From contig JBNKWA010000087.1 of the NCBI GenBank assembly GCA_050299555.1, positions 62,001 to 126,000 of the forward strand: 64,000 nucleotides of DNA. The letters are read 5' to 3'. Under the pieces are notes generated by a model, which was given only the letters and a program-made list of their open reading frames with translations, searched no databases and was not told the origin of the DNA. Of the stretch, positions 15,367 through 24,551 are shown in pieces. Made by a program: the position numbers and the translations under genes. How positions within the stretch are numbered: position 1 is the stretch's first letter; every line of letters starts with the position of its first letter. This DNA comes from JBNKWA01 sp050299555. Lineage in GTDB: Bacteria; Pseudomonadota; Alphaproteobacteria; Rhodobacterales; Rhodobacteraceae.

Positions 15367-18300
15367 ATGAGCGATCTTCAGACCATCCGTAACCGCATTG
15401 CCGGGCATATCCGCGCCGACGAGGCCGGGCTGCTCGGCGAGCTGATCGCCACCGCCGGGTTCGATGCCGAGGCCCGTGCCAGCATCGCCCGGCGCGGCGC
15501 GGCGCTGGTGCGTCAGATCCGCAGCCAGGCGCGGCCGGGCCTGATGGAGGTGTTCCTCGAAGAATACGGCCTGTCGACCGACGAGGGCATCGCCCTGATG
15601 TGCCTGGCCGAGGCGCTGCTGCGTGTGCCCGACGCCGAAACCATCGACGCGCTGATCGAGGACAAGATCAGCCCGTCCGACTGGGGCCGGCATCTCGGCC
15701 AGTCCTCGTCGCCGCTGGTCAATGCCTCGACCTGGGCGCTGCTCTTGACCGGCAAGGTGCTGGCCGAGGACGAACCCGGCATCGCCGGCACCCTGCGCGG
15801 TGTGGCCAGGCGGCTGGGCGAGCCGGTGATCCGGGTCGCCGTCGGCCGGGCGATGCGCGAGATGGGGCGGCAGTTCGTGCTCGGCCGCGACATTACCGAG
15901 GCGCGGGCGCGGGCCAAGGGGATGGAGAAGAAGGGCTACACCTACAGCTATGACATGCTGGGCGAGGCGGCGATGACCGAAGCCGACGCCCGGCGCTATC
16001 ACCTCAGCTATGCCCAGGCGATCAGCGCCATCGCCGGCGACTGCCGGGGCAGGGATGTGCGGGCCAATCCCGGCATCTCGGTCAAGCTCTCGGCGCTTTA
16101 TCCGCGCTACGAGGAGGCGCAGCGGGCCCGGGTGCTGGAAGCGCTGGCGCCGCGGCTGACCTCGCTGGCGCTCCTGGCGCGCTCGGCCGGGATCGGCTTC
16201 AACATCGACGCCGAGGAGGCGGCGCGGCTGGAGCTGTCGCTCGACGTGATCGAGGCGGTGGCCGGCAATCCCGCCTTCGCCGGCTGGGACGGGTTCGGCG
16301 TCGTGGTGCAGGCCTATGGCCGCCGGGCGGCGCCGGTGCTGGACTGGCTGCACGCGCTGGCCACCAGGCTCGACCGGCGCTTCATGGTGCGGCTGGTCAA
16401 GGGCGCCTACTGGGATACCGAGATCAAGCGCGCCCAGGTCGAGGGGCTGGCGGGCTTTCCGGTCTTCACCCGCAAGGAGGCGAGCGATGTCAGCTACATC
16501 GCCTGCGCCCGCAAGCTTCTGGGGATGACCGACCGCATCTATCCGCAATTCGCCACCCACAACGCCCATTCGGTGGCGGCAGTGCTGGAGATGGCCGGCG
16601 ACAAGGCGGCGTTCGAGTTCCAGCGCCTGCACGGCATGGGCGAGGCGCTGCACGAGATCGTGCACGAGGGCGAAGCGACGCGCTGCCGCATCTACGCGCC
16701 GGTGGGTGCCCATCGCGACCTTCTGGCCTATCTGGTGCGGCGGCTGCTGGAGAACGGCGCCAATTCCAGCTTCGTCAACCAGATCCTCGACGACGAGGTG
16801 CCGCCCGAACTGGTCGCCGCCGATCCCTTCGCGGCGGTCGAGGCGCGGCTGCCGGCGGTGGCCAACCCCATCGTGGCCCCGCCCGCGGCGATCTTCGGTG
16901 AGGGCCGGGTGAACTCCAGGGGGTTCGACCTGACCGACCGGGTGGAACTGGCGGCGATCGAGGCGGCGCGGGCGCCGTTCCGCAGCCACCGGTGGCAGGC
17001 CGGGCCGCTCCTGGCCGTCGACGCGGGAAACGGCCCTGCGCTGCCGGTCATCAACCCCGCCGATCACCGCGACACCGTGGGCACGGTGGTCGAGGCCGAC
17101 AGCGCGGCGGTCGAGGCGGCGCTCGGGGCGGCGCGGCCCTGGCAGGCCCCGGCGGCGGACCGGGCGGCGGTGCTGAGGAAGGCCGCCGACCTCTACGAGG
17201 CGCATTTCGGCGAGCTTTTCGCGCTGATGGCGCGCGAGGCCGGCAAGGTGCTGGCCGACGCCGTGGCCGAGCTGCGCGAGGCGGTGGACTTCCTGCGCTA
17301 CTACGCCGCCGAGGCCGAGCGACTGGATCCCGCGCCGCGCGGCATCTTCGCCGCCATCTCGCCCTGGAACTTTCCGCTGGCGATCTTCACCGGCCAGGTG
17401 GCGGCGGGGCTGGCCGCCGGCAACGCGGTGCTGGCCAAGCCGGCCGAGGCGACGCCGCTGGTCGCCCATCGCGCGGTGGAACTCATGCATCAGGCCGGCG
17501 TGCCGCGCACGGCACTGCAGTTCCTGCCCGGGCAGGGCCCGGTGGTGGGCGCGGCGCTGTCCTCGGACGCGCGGGTCAAGGGGCTGGCCTTCACCGGCTC
17601 CACCGCAACGGCGCAGGCGATCAACCGCGCCATGGCCGCCCATGCCGATCCGGACGCGCCGCTGATCGCCGAGACCGGCGGGCTGAACGCGATGATCGTC
17701 GACTCCACCGCCCTGCCCGAGCAGGCGATCCGCGACATCGTGCAGTCGGCCTTCCGCAGCGCCGGCCAGCGCTGCTCGGCGCTCAGGATGCTCTACGTGC
17801 AGCAGGACGTGGCCGAGACGGTGGAACACATGCTCCATGGCGCCATGGAGGCGCTGACCCTGGGCGATCCCTGGGACCTGGCCACCGATGTCGGACCGGT
17901 GATCGACGCCCGCGCCAAGGCGAAGATCGACGCCCACGTGGCGGCGGCGCGCCAGGCCGGGCTGGTGACCATGGAACTGGCGGCGCCCGGCGCGGGCACC
18001 TTCGTCGCGCCGGCGGTGATCCGGGTGCCGGGGATCGACTGGCTGGAGGAGGAGATTTTCGGCCCGGTACTGCATGTCGCCCGATTCCGGGCCGAGGACA
18101 TCGACAAGGTGATCGCCGACATCAACGGCCGGGGCTACGGGCTGACCTTCGGCCTGCATACCCGCATCGACGACCGGGTGCAGCACATCGTCGAGCGGGT
18201 CCGGGCCGGCAACGTCTATGTCAACCGCAACCAGATCGGCGCCGTGGTCGGCAGCCAGCCCTTCGGCGGCGAGGGCCTGTCGGGCACCGGTCCCAAGGCC

Positions 18301-18828
18301 GGCGGCCCGCAGTACCTGCCGCGCTTCGCCGCCCGGCCGATGGCGTCGGCGGACGGCGCGGCCGCCGACGGTCCCGGCGTGCCGGACTTGCCCACCGCAA
18401 TCGCCGATGCCGCCAGACGGGTACGGCGCGGGCCGCTCTCGACCCACGATCTTCCCGGACCGACCGGCGAGTCGAACCGGCTGAGCGTCTTTGCCCGCGG
18501 CGTGGTGCTGTGCCTCGGCCCGGGCCAGGCGGCCGCGACCGCCCAGGCCAGGGCGGCCGAGGCCGAGGGCTGCGGGGCCGTCGTCTGCCCCGGCCCCTTG
18601 CCCAACGGCGCCCTGGCCGCGCTGGACGGCATCGACGCGGTGATCTTCGCCGGGCCGGAGGCGGAGGCCCGGCGCCTGCGGGGCGAGCTGGCCGCCCGGC
18701 CGGGACCGATCCTGCCGCTGATCCTGGACGCCGATCCGGGGCCGCGTCTGCATCTGGAACGCCATGTCTGCATCGACACCACCGCCTCGGGTGGCAACGC
18801 GGCGCTCCTGAGCGCCAGCGCGCCGTGA
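15367..18828 (+). CDS. putA: Bifunctional proline dehydrogenase / L-glutamate-gamma-semialdehyde dehydrogenase
   Basis: PutA oxidises proline to P5C with FAD, then P5C to glutamate with NAD+, channelling the intermediate. The 1153-residue protein lacks the N-terminal ribbon-helix-helix DNA-binding domain, so it is not an autorepressor, consistent with a separate putR. The PRODH barrel spans about residues 150-480 (YTYSYDMLGEAAMTEADAR, GVVVQAYGRRAAPVLDWLH, MVRLVKGAYWDTEIKRAQVE). The ALDH domain spans about 540-1000 (ISPWNFPLAIFTGQVAAGL, AETGGLNAMIVDSTALPEQ, and catalytic-Cys loop SAGQRCSALRML). About 150 extra residues follow that look like the C-terminal ALDH-superfamily domain of type B PutAs. 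RBS GAGGAC precedes the ATG. Confidence 0.96.
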   Translation: MSDLQTIRNRIAGHIRADEAGLLGELIATAGFDAEARASIARRGAALVRQIRSQARPGLMEVFLEEYGLSTDEGIALMCLAEALLRVPDAETIDALIEDKISPSDWGRHLGQSSSPLVNASTWALLLTGKVLAEDEPGIAGTLRGVARRLGEPVIRVAVGRAMREMGRQFVLGRDITEARARAKGMEKKGYTYSYDMLGEAAMTEADARRYHLSYAQAISAIAGDCRGRDVRANPGISVKLSALYPRYEEAQRARVLEALAPRLTSLALLARSAGIGFNIDAEEAARLELSLDVIEAVAGNPAFAGWDGFGVVVQAYGRRAAPVLDWLHALATRLDRRFMVRLVKGAYWDTEIKRAQVEGLAGFPVFTRKEASDVSYIACARKLLGMTDRIYPQFATHNAHSVAAVLEMAGDKAAFEFQRLHGMGEALHEIVHEGEATRCRIYAPVGAHRDLLAYLVRRLLENGANSSFVNQILDDEVPPELVAADPFAAVEARLPAVANPIVAPPAAIFGEGRVNSRGFDLTDRVELAAIEAARAPFRSHRWQAGPLLAVDAGNGPALPVINPADHRDTVGTVVEADSAAVEAALGAARPWQAPAADRAAVLRKAADLYEAHFGELFALMAREAGKVLADAVAELREAVDFLRYYAAEAERLDPAPRGIFAAISPWNFPLAIFTGQVAAGLAAGNAVLAKPAEATPLVAHRAVELMHQAGVPRTALQFLPGQGPVVGAALSSDARVKGLAFTGSTATAQAINRAMAAHADPDAPLIAETGGLNAMIVDSTALPEQAIRDIVQSAFRSAGQRCSALRMLYVQQDVAETVEHMLHGAMEALTLGDPWDLATDVGPVIDARAKAKIDAHVAAARQAGLVTMELAAPGAGTFVAPAVIRVPGIDWLEEEIFGPVLHVARFRAEDIDKVIADINGRGYGLTFGLHTRIDDRVQHIVERVRAGNVYVNRNQIGAVVGSQPFGGEGLSGTGPKAGGPQYLPRFAARPMASADGAAADGPGVPDLPTAIADAARRVRRGPLSTHDLPGPTGESNRLSVFARGVVLCLGPGQAAATAQARAAEAEGCGAVVCPGPLPNGALAALDGIDAVIFAGPEAEARRLRGELAARPGPILPLILDADPGPRLHLERHVCIDTTASGGNAALLSASAP

Positions 18829-18838
18829 CGAAACACCC

Positions 18839-18859
18839 GTCCCGGGCCTGACCCGGGAC
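18839..18859 (+). terminator. Hairpin just downstream of putA
   Basis: GTCCCGGG-CCTGA-CCCGGGAC, a perfect 8-bp stem with a 5-base loop, begins 11 bases after the putA stop and is followed by CTCTTCC. The U-tract is weak, so it is only terminator-like; a similar hairpin is a common dispersed element in alphaproteobacteria. Confidence 0.4.
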
Positions 18860-19050
18860 CTCTTCCGCGGCCGGGCGCGACCCCGGGCACGACCCCGAGC
18901 CCGACAAGGACCCGACCAGGGCCCGACCCGAGCCCGGGCCGGGCATCTGCCGGCCGCCAGGGGGACCGGACGCCGCCTGCCGGCTTGCCGGGACCCGGGC
19001 TGCCCGCGCGGCGGGCATCTTGGCGAAAGGCAACACGCAATCGGCGTGGC

Positions 19051-19066
19051 TGTGACGATTGTCACA
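19051..19066. promoter_or_regulatory. CRP-type operator upstream of the adenylate cyclase gene
   Basis: TGTGACGATTGTCACA is an exact match to the cAMP-CRP consensus TGTGA-N6-TCACA, and the palindrome extends to CTGTGAC/GTCACAG. It lies about 110 bp before the proposed cyclase start. A CRP-family gene converges on the same three-gene unit at 24.6-25.3 kb. Confidence 0.6.
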
Positions 19067-19174
19067 GTTGCAGCGCAGCATCGGGGGCAGCATCACCCCC
19101 CGGCGGGCCTCGCCAATGGCTAGGCACGCTTTGGCACTTGCGATAACAGTGAAGCTATGTCGGGAGGGGGCGAC

Positions 19175-21082
19175 ATGGCCCTACTCATGCGACAGCGACA
19201 GGAGCGGGTGGGTGGCGCCGTGCGGGCGCTGCAGGATAGTGTTGCGCGCATCAGGGCGGGCGTCCACCGGCGTGGGATGGCAAGGGTGAACCTCGGCGGT
19301 GAAATCGGTATGCTGAGCAATGAAACCCCCGCGTGGTTCTGGCGCGAGGGCCGCAGCGTGCTCGTCGTCGACGTGGTCGAGTCGGTTCGGCTGATCGAGG
19401 AGGACGAACAGGGCACCGTCAGCCGCTGGCTGAGGCTCGTGGAGTTCATGAAACGCGAGGTGCTGCCGGGGCACGGCGGCCGCATGGTCAAGAGTACCGG
19501 CGACGGCATGCTGCTGGAATTCGACAGTGCCACCGGCGCGATCAATGCCGCCTTCATGACCCAGGGCTACTCCAGGGACGAGAATGCCGGCGTCGACGCG
19601 GCCGCCGCCATGCACCTGCGCATGGGCATCGAGACCAGCAACCTGATGGTCGGCTCCGACGATGTCTACGGCAAGGGCGTGAACATGGCGGCGCGGCTGG
19701 CCTCGCTGGCCGGGCCGGGCGAGATCGTGATCTCGGCCGGGGTGCGCGACCAGATCACCCCCGACCTGCACGCCGACATCGAGGACATGGGCGAGTGCTT
19801 CCTCAAGCACGTGGCGCGCCCGGTCCGTGCCTACCGCGTCGCGCCGCCCGGCGTCGGCGGCCAGCTTCTGCGGCTGGCGGCGACCTCCCAGCTGCTGCCC
19901 TCGGTGGCGGTGATCCCGTTTGCCAACGCCGACCAGCCCGGCCCCGACCCCCTGGGGCAGATCCTCGCCGAAGAGATGATCCGCGGCCTCAGCCAGACGC
20001 CGCACATGAACGTCATCTCGCGGCTTTCGACCGCGGGCTTCCAGAGCGGCACCTGGACCGCGCGCGAGATCGGCGACAAGCTCAGCGCCAACCACGTGCT
20101 GACCGGAAACCTGCGCACCTATGGCGACAAGCTGTTCCTGTCGCTGGAGCTGACCGAGGTGCGCAGCCAGCAGGTGCTGTGGGCGGACATGCAGAGCAGC
20201 ACCGTGGACAGCATCCTGACCGGCGGGCAGGAACTGGTGAACAACGTCGCCGGACAGGTCGCCAAGGCGATCGTGAGCCACGAGTTGCAGCGGGCCCGCA
20301 GCCAGGCGATCCCGACGCTGGACAGCTATACGCTGATGCTGGGCGCGGTGGCCGGCATGTACCGGCTGTCGAAATCCGACTTCGACCATGCCCGCGAGAT
20401 GCTGGACGCGGTGATCGACCGCAACCCGCGGGCGCCGGTGCCACGCGCCTGGCTCGGCAACTGGTACGTGCTCAGGGCCCAGCAGGGTTGGACGTCCGAC
20501 ATCTCCGAAAATCGCCGGCTGGCGCAGGACGCGACCGCGCGCGCGCTCGATCTCGATCCGGACAGTGCCGAGGCGCTGGCCATCGACGGCTTCGTCAAGA
20601 CCAGCCTGGTGCGCAATCTCGAAGAGGCCGAGACGCAGTACGACCGCGCCATCGAGCACAATCCGAACAACTCCCTGGCCTGGCTGCTGAAGGGGGCCAT
20701 GCATTCGTTTCGGGGCGAGGGGGGGCCGGCCGTGGGCTGTGCCGACAGGGCGCTGTCGCTGTCGCCGCTCGACCCGCAGAAGTATTTCTACAACTGCCTG
20801 GCCGCCGGGTCGTACCTGGCCGACCACCGCTATGACGAGGCCCTCGGGCTGATCAACGCATCGCTGCGGCACAACCGCACGCACACCTCGTCGCTGCGCG
20901 TGAAGGCGGTGATCGAGTGGCGCCTCGGCCGCGAGGATGCCGCCCGCGAGACGGTGCGGCGGCTGCTCGAACTGGAACCGCAATTCCGGGTTTCGACCTG
21001 GCGGCGCACCAATCCGGCGGGGAAATATTCGTACGGCGATCTGGTGGCGGACGTGCTGCTGAAGGCGGGGGCGCCGGACTGA
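19175..21082 (+). CDS. Class III adenylate cyclase with TolB-like and TPR regions
   Basis: A 635-residue protein expected to make cAMP. The class III catalytic domain (about residues 60-205) is complete: first metal Asp66 (LVVDVVES), substrate Lys106 and second metal Asp110 (KSTGDG), adenine-selecting Asp163 (DVYG) and transition-state Asn170/Arg174 (VNMAARL). This makes adenylate cyclase more likely than guanylate cyclase. Next comes a TolB-N-like segment (SVAVIPFANADQPGPDPLGQ, then LTGNLRTYGDKLFLSLEL), then about five TPR-like helical pairs to the C-terminus. No membrane segment is seen. Start 19175 has GGAGG seven bases upstream; GTG/ATG alternatives at 19157 or 19311 are possible. It is first in an apparent operon with the next two genes (gap 24 bp) and has a CRP-type site upstream. 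Confidence 0.88.
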   Translation: MALLMRQRQERVGGAVRALQDSVARIRAGVHRRGMARVNLGGEIGMLSNETPAWFWREGRSVLVVDVVESVRLIEEDEQGTVSRWLRLVEFMKREVLPGHGGRMVKSTGDGMLLEFDSATGAINAAFMTQGYSRDENAGVDAAAAMHLRMGIETSNLMVGSDDVYGKGVNMAARLASLAGPGEIVISAGVRDQITPDLHADIEDMGECFLKHVARPVRAYRVAPPGVGGQLLRLAATSQLLPSVAVIPFANADQPGPDPLGQILAEEMIRGLSQTPHMNVISRLSTAGFQSGTWTAREIGDKLSANHVLTGNLRTYGDKLFLSLELTEVRSQQVLWADMQSSTVDSILTGGQELVNNVAGQVAKAIVSHELQRARSQAIPTLDSYTLMLGAVAGMYRLSKSDFDHAREMLDAVIDRNPRAPVPRAWLGNWYVLRAQQGWTSDISENRRLAQDATARALDLDPDSAEALAIDGFVKTSLVRNLEEAETQYDRAIEHNPNNSLAWLLKGAMHSFRGEGGPAVGCADRALSLSPLDPQKYFYNCLAAGSYLADHRYDEALGLINASLRHNRTHTSSLRVKAVIEWRLGREDAARETVRRLLELEPQFRVSTWRRTNPAGKYSYGDLVADVLLKAGAPD

Positions 21083-21106
21083 CAAGTTCAAGGAGGAGGG
21101 GACACG

Positions 21107-22351
21107 ATGGCAAGGCTTGGACCGCAAGGGTCGTTGGGATCACTGGGATCGTTGGGGTCGCTCGGCTCTCTTGGGTCCCTGGGATCGCTGGGCTCACTGG
21201 GATCGCTGGGTTCGCTCGGATCACTGGGCTCATCGGGCGGCTTCCCCTATCCCGCGGATGCGCTGATCACCACCCGGGACGGCATTGCCGGCAACTGGGA
21301 GACACCGGCCACTTCACCCGATCCGCTGAAGGTCGGGGCGGTCAGGAACCTCTCGCTCTGGTCGACGGACATCCGCGCCAGCATCTACCTCGACGAGGTG
21401 TTGTCGCGGGTCTCGGCGACGGTCGATTCCACGGACCAGACGGTGACGCTGTGGCACCTGGCCACCGATCTCGAACAGGGTACCTGCGCCCGGTACAAGC
21501 TGGTCGAGGCCAAGCGGCCCGGCATGGACGTGTTCGCCAGACAGCTCGACTATCTCAACCAGTATGCCGACCTGCGCCCCGAGCGCGCGGCAGAGATCAT
21601 CACCCAGCTGGTCCCACCGGTCGGTTTCTTCGAGTCGATCGAATTCCTCGATCCGGACCGCACGCCCCATACGCTGGAGCTGTGCGTGCTGGCGCTGGGC
21701 GTCGCGCATTACAACGAGATGCGGATCAAGGACGGGCTGGCCTGCAAGCGGCCGATCGAGTTCTCGCCCCAGGTGCAGCCGATCATCCCGACGCCGAACC
21801 ATGGCAGCCTGCCCTCGGGCCACTCGACCGAGTCCTTCACCCTGGCGCGGGTGCTGTCGTCGGTGCTGCGGGCCGCGGCCGACGCCGACAAGGCGATCGT
21901 CGATAACCTGCCGGCCGGCGACCCGCATAAGAACGACAAGGGGCACGAGGTCTACAAGGCCAAGCTGTGGACCGAGCAGATGTTGCGGCTGGCGGCGCGG
22001 ATCGCCATCAACCGAACCGTCGCCGGCGTGCATTTCCCGGTCGACAGCGCCTGCGGCTGTTGCCTCGGCCTGACGCTGGGCGCCTATCTGGTCGGCCTGT
22101 GCCAGCCGACCCAGGGGACTTTCGAGGCCTGGCGGTTCGACGGCACCCAGTTCAACGGCGATTTCGACTGGGAGGCGATGTTCGACACCACCAACCTGAC
22201 CCAAAGCAAGGCGGAGACCAACGGCCTGCCAGTGAACACCTTCACCACCAAGATCGGCGACCACGCCTATGGCGTCGACCGGTCGGCGGCGCTGGCGCAT
22301 CTGTGGAACCAGGCGATCAAGGAATGGCAGCAGCAGCCGTCGCACAGCTAG
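21107..22351 (+). CDS. Vanadium-dependent haloperoxidase/PAP2-like protein with N-terminal (Gly-Ser-Leu)11 array
   Basis: A 414-residue protein of the PAP2/vanadium haloperoxidase fold. All vanadate/phosphate-site motifs are visible: K208xxxxxxR215P (KDGLACKRP), PSGH with His239, and R303xxxxxH309xxxD313 (RTVAGVHFPVD). Thus phosphatase or haloperoxidase chemistry is plausible; the two cannot be separated by eye. No membrane helices or standard signal peptide are evident. Residues 8-40 are eleven exact GSL triplets plus one GSS, encoded by nucleotides 21128-21226. These use varied synonymous codons (GGA, GGG, GGC, TCG, TCA, TTG, CTG), implying selection on the protein and not recent slippage. 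AAGGAGG precedes the ATG. It lies 24 bp after the cyclase gene and 13 bp before the protease gene. Confidence 0.82.
   Translation: MARLGPQGSLGSLGSLGSLGSLGSLGSLGSLGSLGSLGSLGSSGGFPYPADALITTRDGIAGNWETPATSPDPLKVGAVRNLSLWSTDIRASIYLDEVLSRVSATVDSTDQTVTLWHLATDLEQGTCARYKLVEAKRPGMDVFARQLDYLNQYADLRPERAAEIITQLVPPVGFFESIEFLDPDRTPHTLELCVLALGVAHYNEMRIKDGLACKRPIEFSPQVQPIIPTPNHGSLPSGHSTESFTLARVLSSVLRAAADADKAIVDNLPAGDPHKNDKGHEVYKAKLWTEQMLRLAARIAINRTVAGVHFPVDSACGCCLGLTLGAYLVGLCQPTQGTFEAWRFDGTQFNGDFDWEAMFDTTNLTQSKAETNGLPVNTFTTKIGDHAYGVDRSAALAHLWNQAIKEWQQQPSHS
21128..21226 (+). repeat. In-gene tandem 9-bp repeat encoding (Gly-Ser-Leu)11
   Basis: Eleven units of nine bases of the type GGN-TCN-YTN lie at the 5' end of the PAP2-like gene. 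The units differ at third positions, so the array is old or selected at the protein level. Copy number could still vary between strains. Confidence 0.95.
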
Positions 22352-22364
22352 GGGGACCGGTACC

Positions 22365-24545
22365 ATGCAGGACACCCCCGAAAAGGGTTACGACTGGGAC
22401 GGGCTGACCATCCCTCCGGGACAGACGGTCTACGAGTTCTGGGAGTTCATCCACGAGCAGGATCTGCGGCAGGCCTATCCGCTGATCCTGGGGCTGCGGT
22501 CCGGCAATCTGGCCGCCTTCGTCGCCGGCATCACCGAGTTGACGCTGATCTTCAACCGCGCCAACCCGGCCGAGCCGCTGCGGATGCCCATCGTGGCGGT
22601 GCCGGCCTTCTACCTGGAGCCGGAAAGCAAGCAGGAATATCCCTACAGCGAGGGCAAGACGGCCATGCTCGAGAACGATCCCGCGGCCGCAGAAGGCGGT
22701 GACGGTGGCGGCGAGACCCCGCGGCAGTATTTCTCCATCGTCGTCAATCGCGACTTCTTCACCCTGCTCGGGGCGCAGCTTGACAACCTGCCGGATATCG
22801 ATCCGCGCGCCGACGTGACCGCCACGATCATCGGCCAGGACCTGCCGCCGGACGCCCTGCCGCCGGACGAGAACGCCGACCTGACCTTCGGCGAGCCGAC
22901 GACGCCGCCGGCCGGGCCGGTGCTGCCCGATCAATGCATCGTCGCGGTCATCGACGACCGCATCGCGGTGGCCAACGGCCGCTTCCAGCTTGCCGATGGC
23001 AGCTCCCGGGTCGAGCACGCCTGGGTGCAGGACGGCAAGTTCGACACCAACGCCAGCATGGTCCCCTACGGCCGCGAGTTCACCAAGGCCGACATCGACG
23101 GGCTCTTGACCAAGTACCGGCAGAACGGCCAGCTCGACGAGCTCGGCCTCTACCGCGAGATGGGGCTGGCCGATTTCAGCAGGCCCCGCCGCCACACGCT
23201 GGGGCGGCAGCTGACCCACGGCACCCATGTCGCCGACGCGGCCACCGGCTATCCGCCCGAGGAGAACCGCGCCGACCGGCCGATGATCACCGTGCAGCTT
23301 CCCAACGACGTGACCGAGGACACCTCGGGCATGAGCCTGGAGCCGCACGTGTTGCTGGCGCTCGACTACATCCTCGACCGGGCGGCGAAGATCTCGGCGG
23401 CGCGGGGTTCGGGCCAGCTGCCGGTGGTCATCAACTTCAGCTACGGGCTGATCGCCGCGCCCCATGACGGCACCTCGCCGCTGGAAGAGGTGATGAAGAA
23501 TATCATCGCCGACCGGAACGCGCTGGGCCACAAGACCGCGATCACCCTGCCGGCGGGCAACAACCACCTGTCGCAGTGCCACGCCATGGTCTCGTTCGAC
23601 GCCGCAGGCGAGGAAAAGACCCTGACGCTCAGGGTGCCGCCCGACGACCGCACGCCGAGCTTCGTCGAGTTCTGGGTGCCGTACGACCCCGCCGATCCCA
23701 CCGCCAAGCGGGTCGAGATCGCGATCAAGCCCTTCGGTGGGCCGACCAGCCCGTTCCTCGACCAGGTCGACCACAAGGCCTTTGCCTGGGCACCGGACGG
23801 CAACACCATCGTGGCGCTGATCGGCTACGACTTCTTCCCCAACCCCACCGAGCGCGGCCGTTTCACCCTGGCGCTGGAGGCAACCCGGCGGCACCGCCAC
23901 ACCGGGCCTCTGGCCCCGTCGGGCGGCTGGAAGATCCATATCCGCAACGTCGCCCTGAAGCCGGACGAGGTGGTGCAGTGCTGGGTGCAGCGTGACGACA
24001 CCCCCATCGGCTTCATCCGGCGCGGGCGGCAGTGCCGTTTCGACCAGGATCCGAACTACGAGCGCTTCACCGGCATCGGCAACCCGATCTTCCCGCCCGG
24101 CTGGCCGCAGATGCTGGACAACGACGCCGCACTGATCCGCCGCAACGGGCTGATGAACGGCATCGCCACCGGCCCGGGGCCGCTGGTGCTCGGCGGCTAT
24201 GTCGAGGCGGTGGACCTGCCGGCGCCCTATTCCGGTGTCGGCCCGGCCGAGCTTGGCGCCGGCTCGAACACGCCGCCGCGGCCGGGGCCCGACGCGATGG
24301 CGGTCAGCGACCGGTCCTATGTGCGGGCGGGCACGCTCAACGCCGGCACCTATGCGGGCTCGGTCAAGCGGCTCAACGGCAGCTCGGTGGCGGCGCCGCA
24401 AGGCGCGCGCTTCGTCGCCGACAAGTTCGCCGCCGGCGTGGCGATGGCGGGGATCGACGCGGCCGCCAACACGCCGCCGCCGGCGGATCTGCCGCCAATG
24501 GTGCCGTGGAAGCCCTGGGTCGACTACATCGAACCAGGGGTCTGA
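22365..24545 (+). CDS. Subtilisin-like (S8) serine protease with large insert
   Basis: A 726-residue S8 family peptidase. The catalytic triad is visible: Asp197 in VAVIDDRIAVANGRF, His285 in THGTHVAD, and Ser674 in NGSSVAAPQGAR. Oxyanion Asn399 lies in LPAGNNHLS. About 275 residues separate the Asn and Ser blocks, where most subtilases have under 100, including a beta-rich segment (FVEFWVPYDPADPTAKRVEI). The first about 190 residues show no propeptide I9 pattern and no signal peptide, so the enzyme may be cytoplasmic or exported by a non-Sec route. ATG 22365 is preceded by GGGGGA; it follows the PAP2-like gene by 13 bp. Substrate unknown. It ends 6 bp from the convergent CRP-family gene. Confidence 0.88.
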   Translation: MQDTPEKGYDWDGLTIPPGQTVYEFWEFIHEQDLRQAYPLILGLRSGNLAAFVAGITELTLIFNRANPAEPLRMPIVAVPAFYLEPESKQEYPYSEGKTAMLENDPAAAEGGDGGGETPRQYFSIVVNRDFFTLLGAQLDNLPDIDPRADVTATIIGQDLPPDALPPDENADLTFGEPTTPPAGPVLPDQCIVAVIDDRIAVANGRFQLADGSSRVEHAWVQDGKFDTNASMVPYGREFTKADIDGLLTKYRQNGQLDELGLYREMGLADFSRPRRHTLGRQLTHGTHVADAATGYPPEENRADRPMITVQLPNDVTEDTSGMSLEPHVLLALDYILDRAAKISAARGSGQLPVVINFSYGLIAAPHDGTSPLEEVMKNIIADRNALGHKTAITLPAGNNHLSQCHAMVSFDAAGEEKTLTLRVPPDDRTPSFVEFWVPYDPADPTAKRVEIAIKPFGGPTSPFLDQVDHKAFAWAPDGNTIVALIGYDFFPNPTERGRFTLALEATRRHRHTGPLAPSGGWKIHIRNVALKPDEVVQCWVQRDDTPIGFIRRGRQCRFDQDPNYERFTGIGNPIFPPGWPQMLDNDAALIRRNGLMNGIATGPGPLVLGGYVEAVDLPAPYSGVGPAELGAGSNTPPRPGPDAMAVSDRSYVRAGTLNAGTYAGSVKRLNGSSVAAPQGARFVADKFAAGVAMAGIDAAANTPPPADLPPMVPWKPWVDYIEPGV

Positions 24546-24551
24546 GCGGGG

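Larger units (their letters stand above)
18829..19174. other. 346-bp region between putA and the cyclase gene
   Basis: No gene. After the hairpin there is a low-complexity stretch built from CCCGA/GACCC units (about 18865-18950). A consensus CRP-type site follows at 19051-19066, and then the leader of the cyclase gene. Confidence 0.6.

Noticed and set aside
15361..19065. A 1234-codon open frame antisense to putA
   Set aside because: It mirrors the putA codon pattern, is rich in Arg, Gln, His and Gly with no family motif, and putA itself is complete and certain. High GC content removes stop codons from this frame.
21128..21226. The GSL-coding array considered as a simple-sequence slippage tract
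   Set aside because: Units differ at most third positions, so it is not a pure DNA microsatellite. The protein pattern is exact, which points to coding selection.
22365..24545. Treating the S8 protease as the processing protease of the graspetide pair
   Set aside because: It is tightly linked to the PAP2-like gene and 3.5 kb, with four genes on two strands, from the repeat-protein gene. No shared promoter or motif ties them together.
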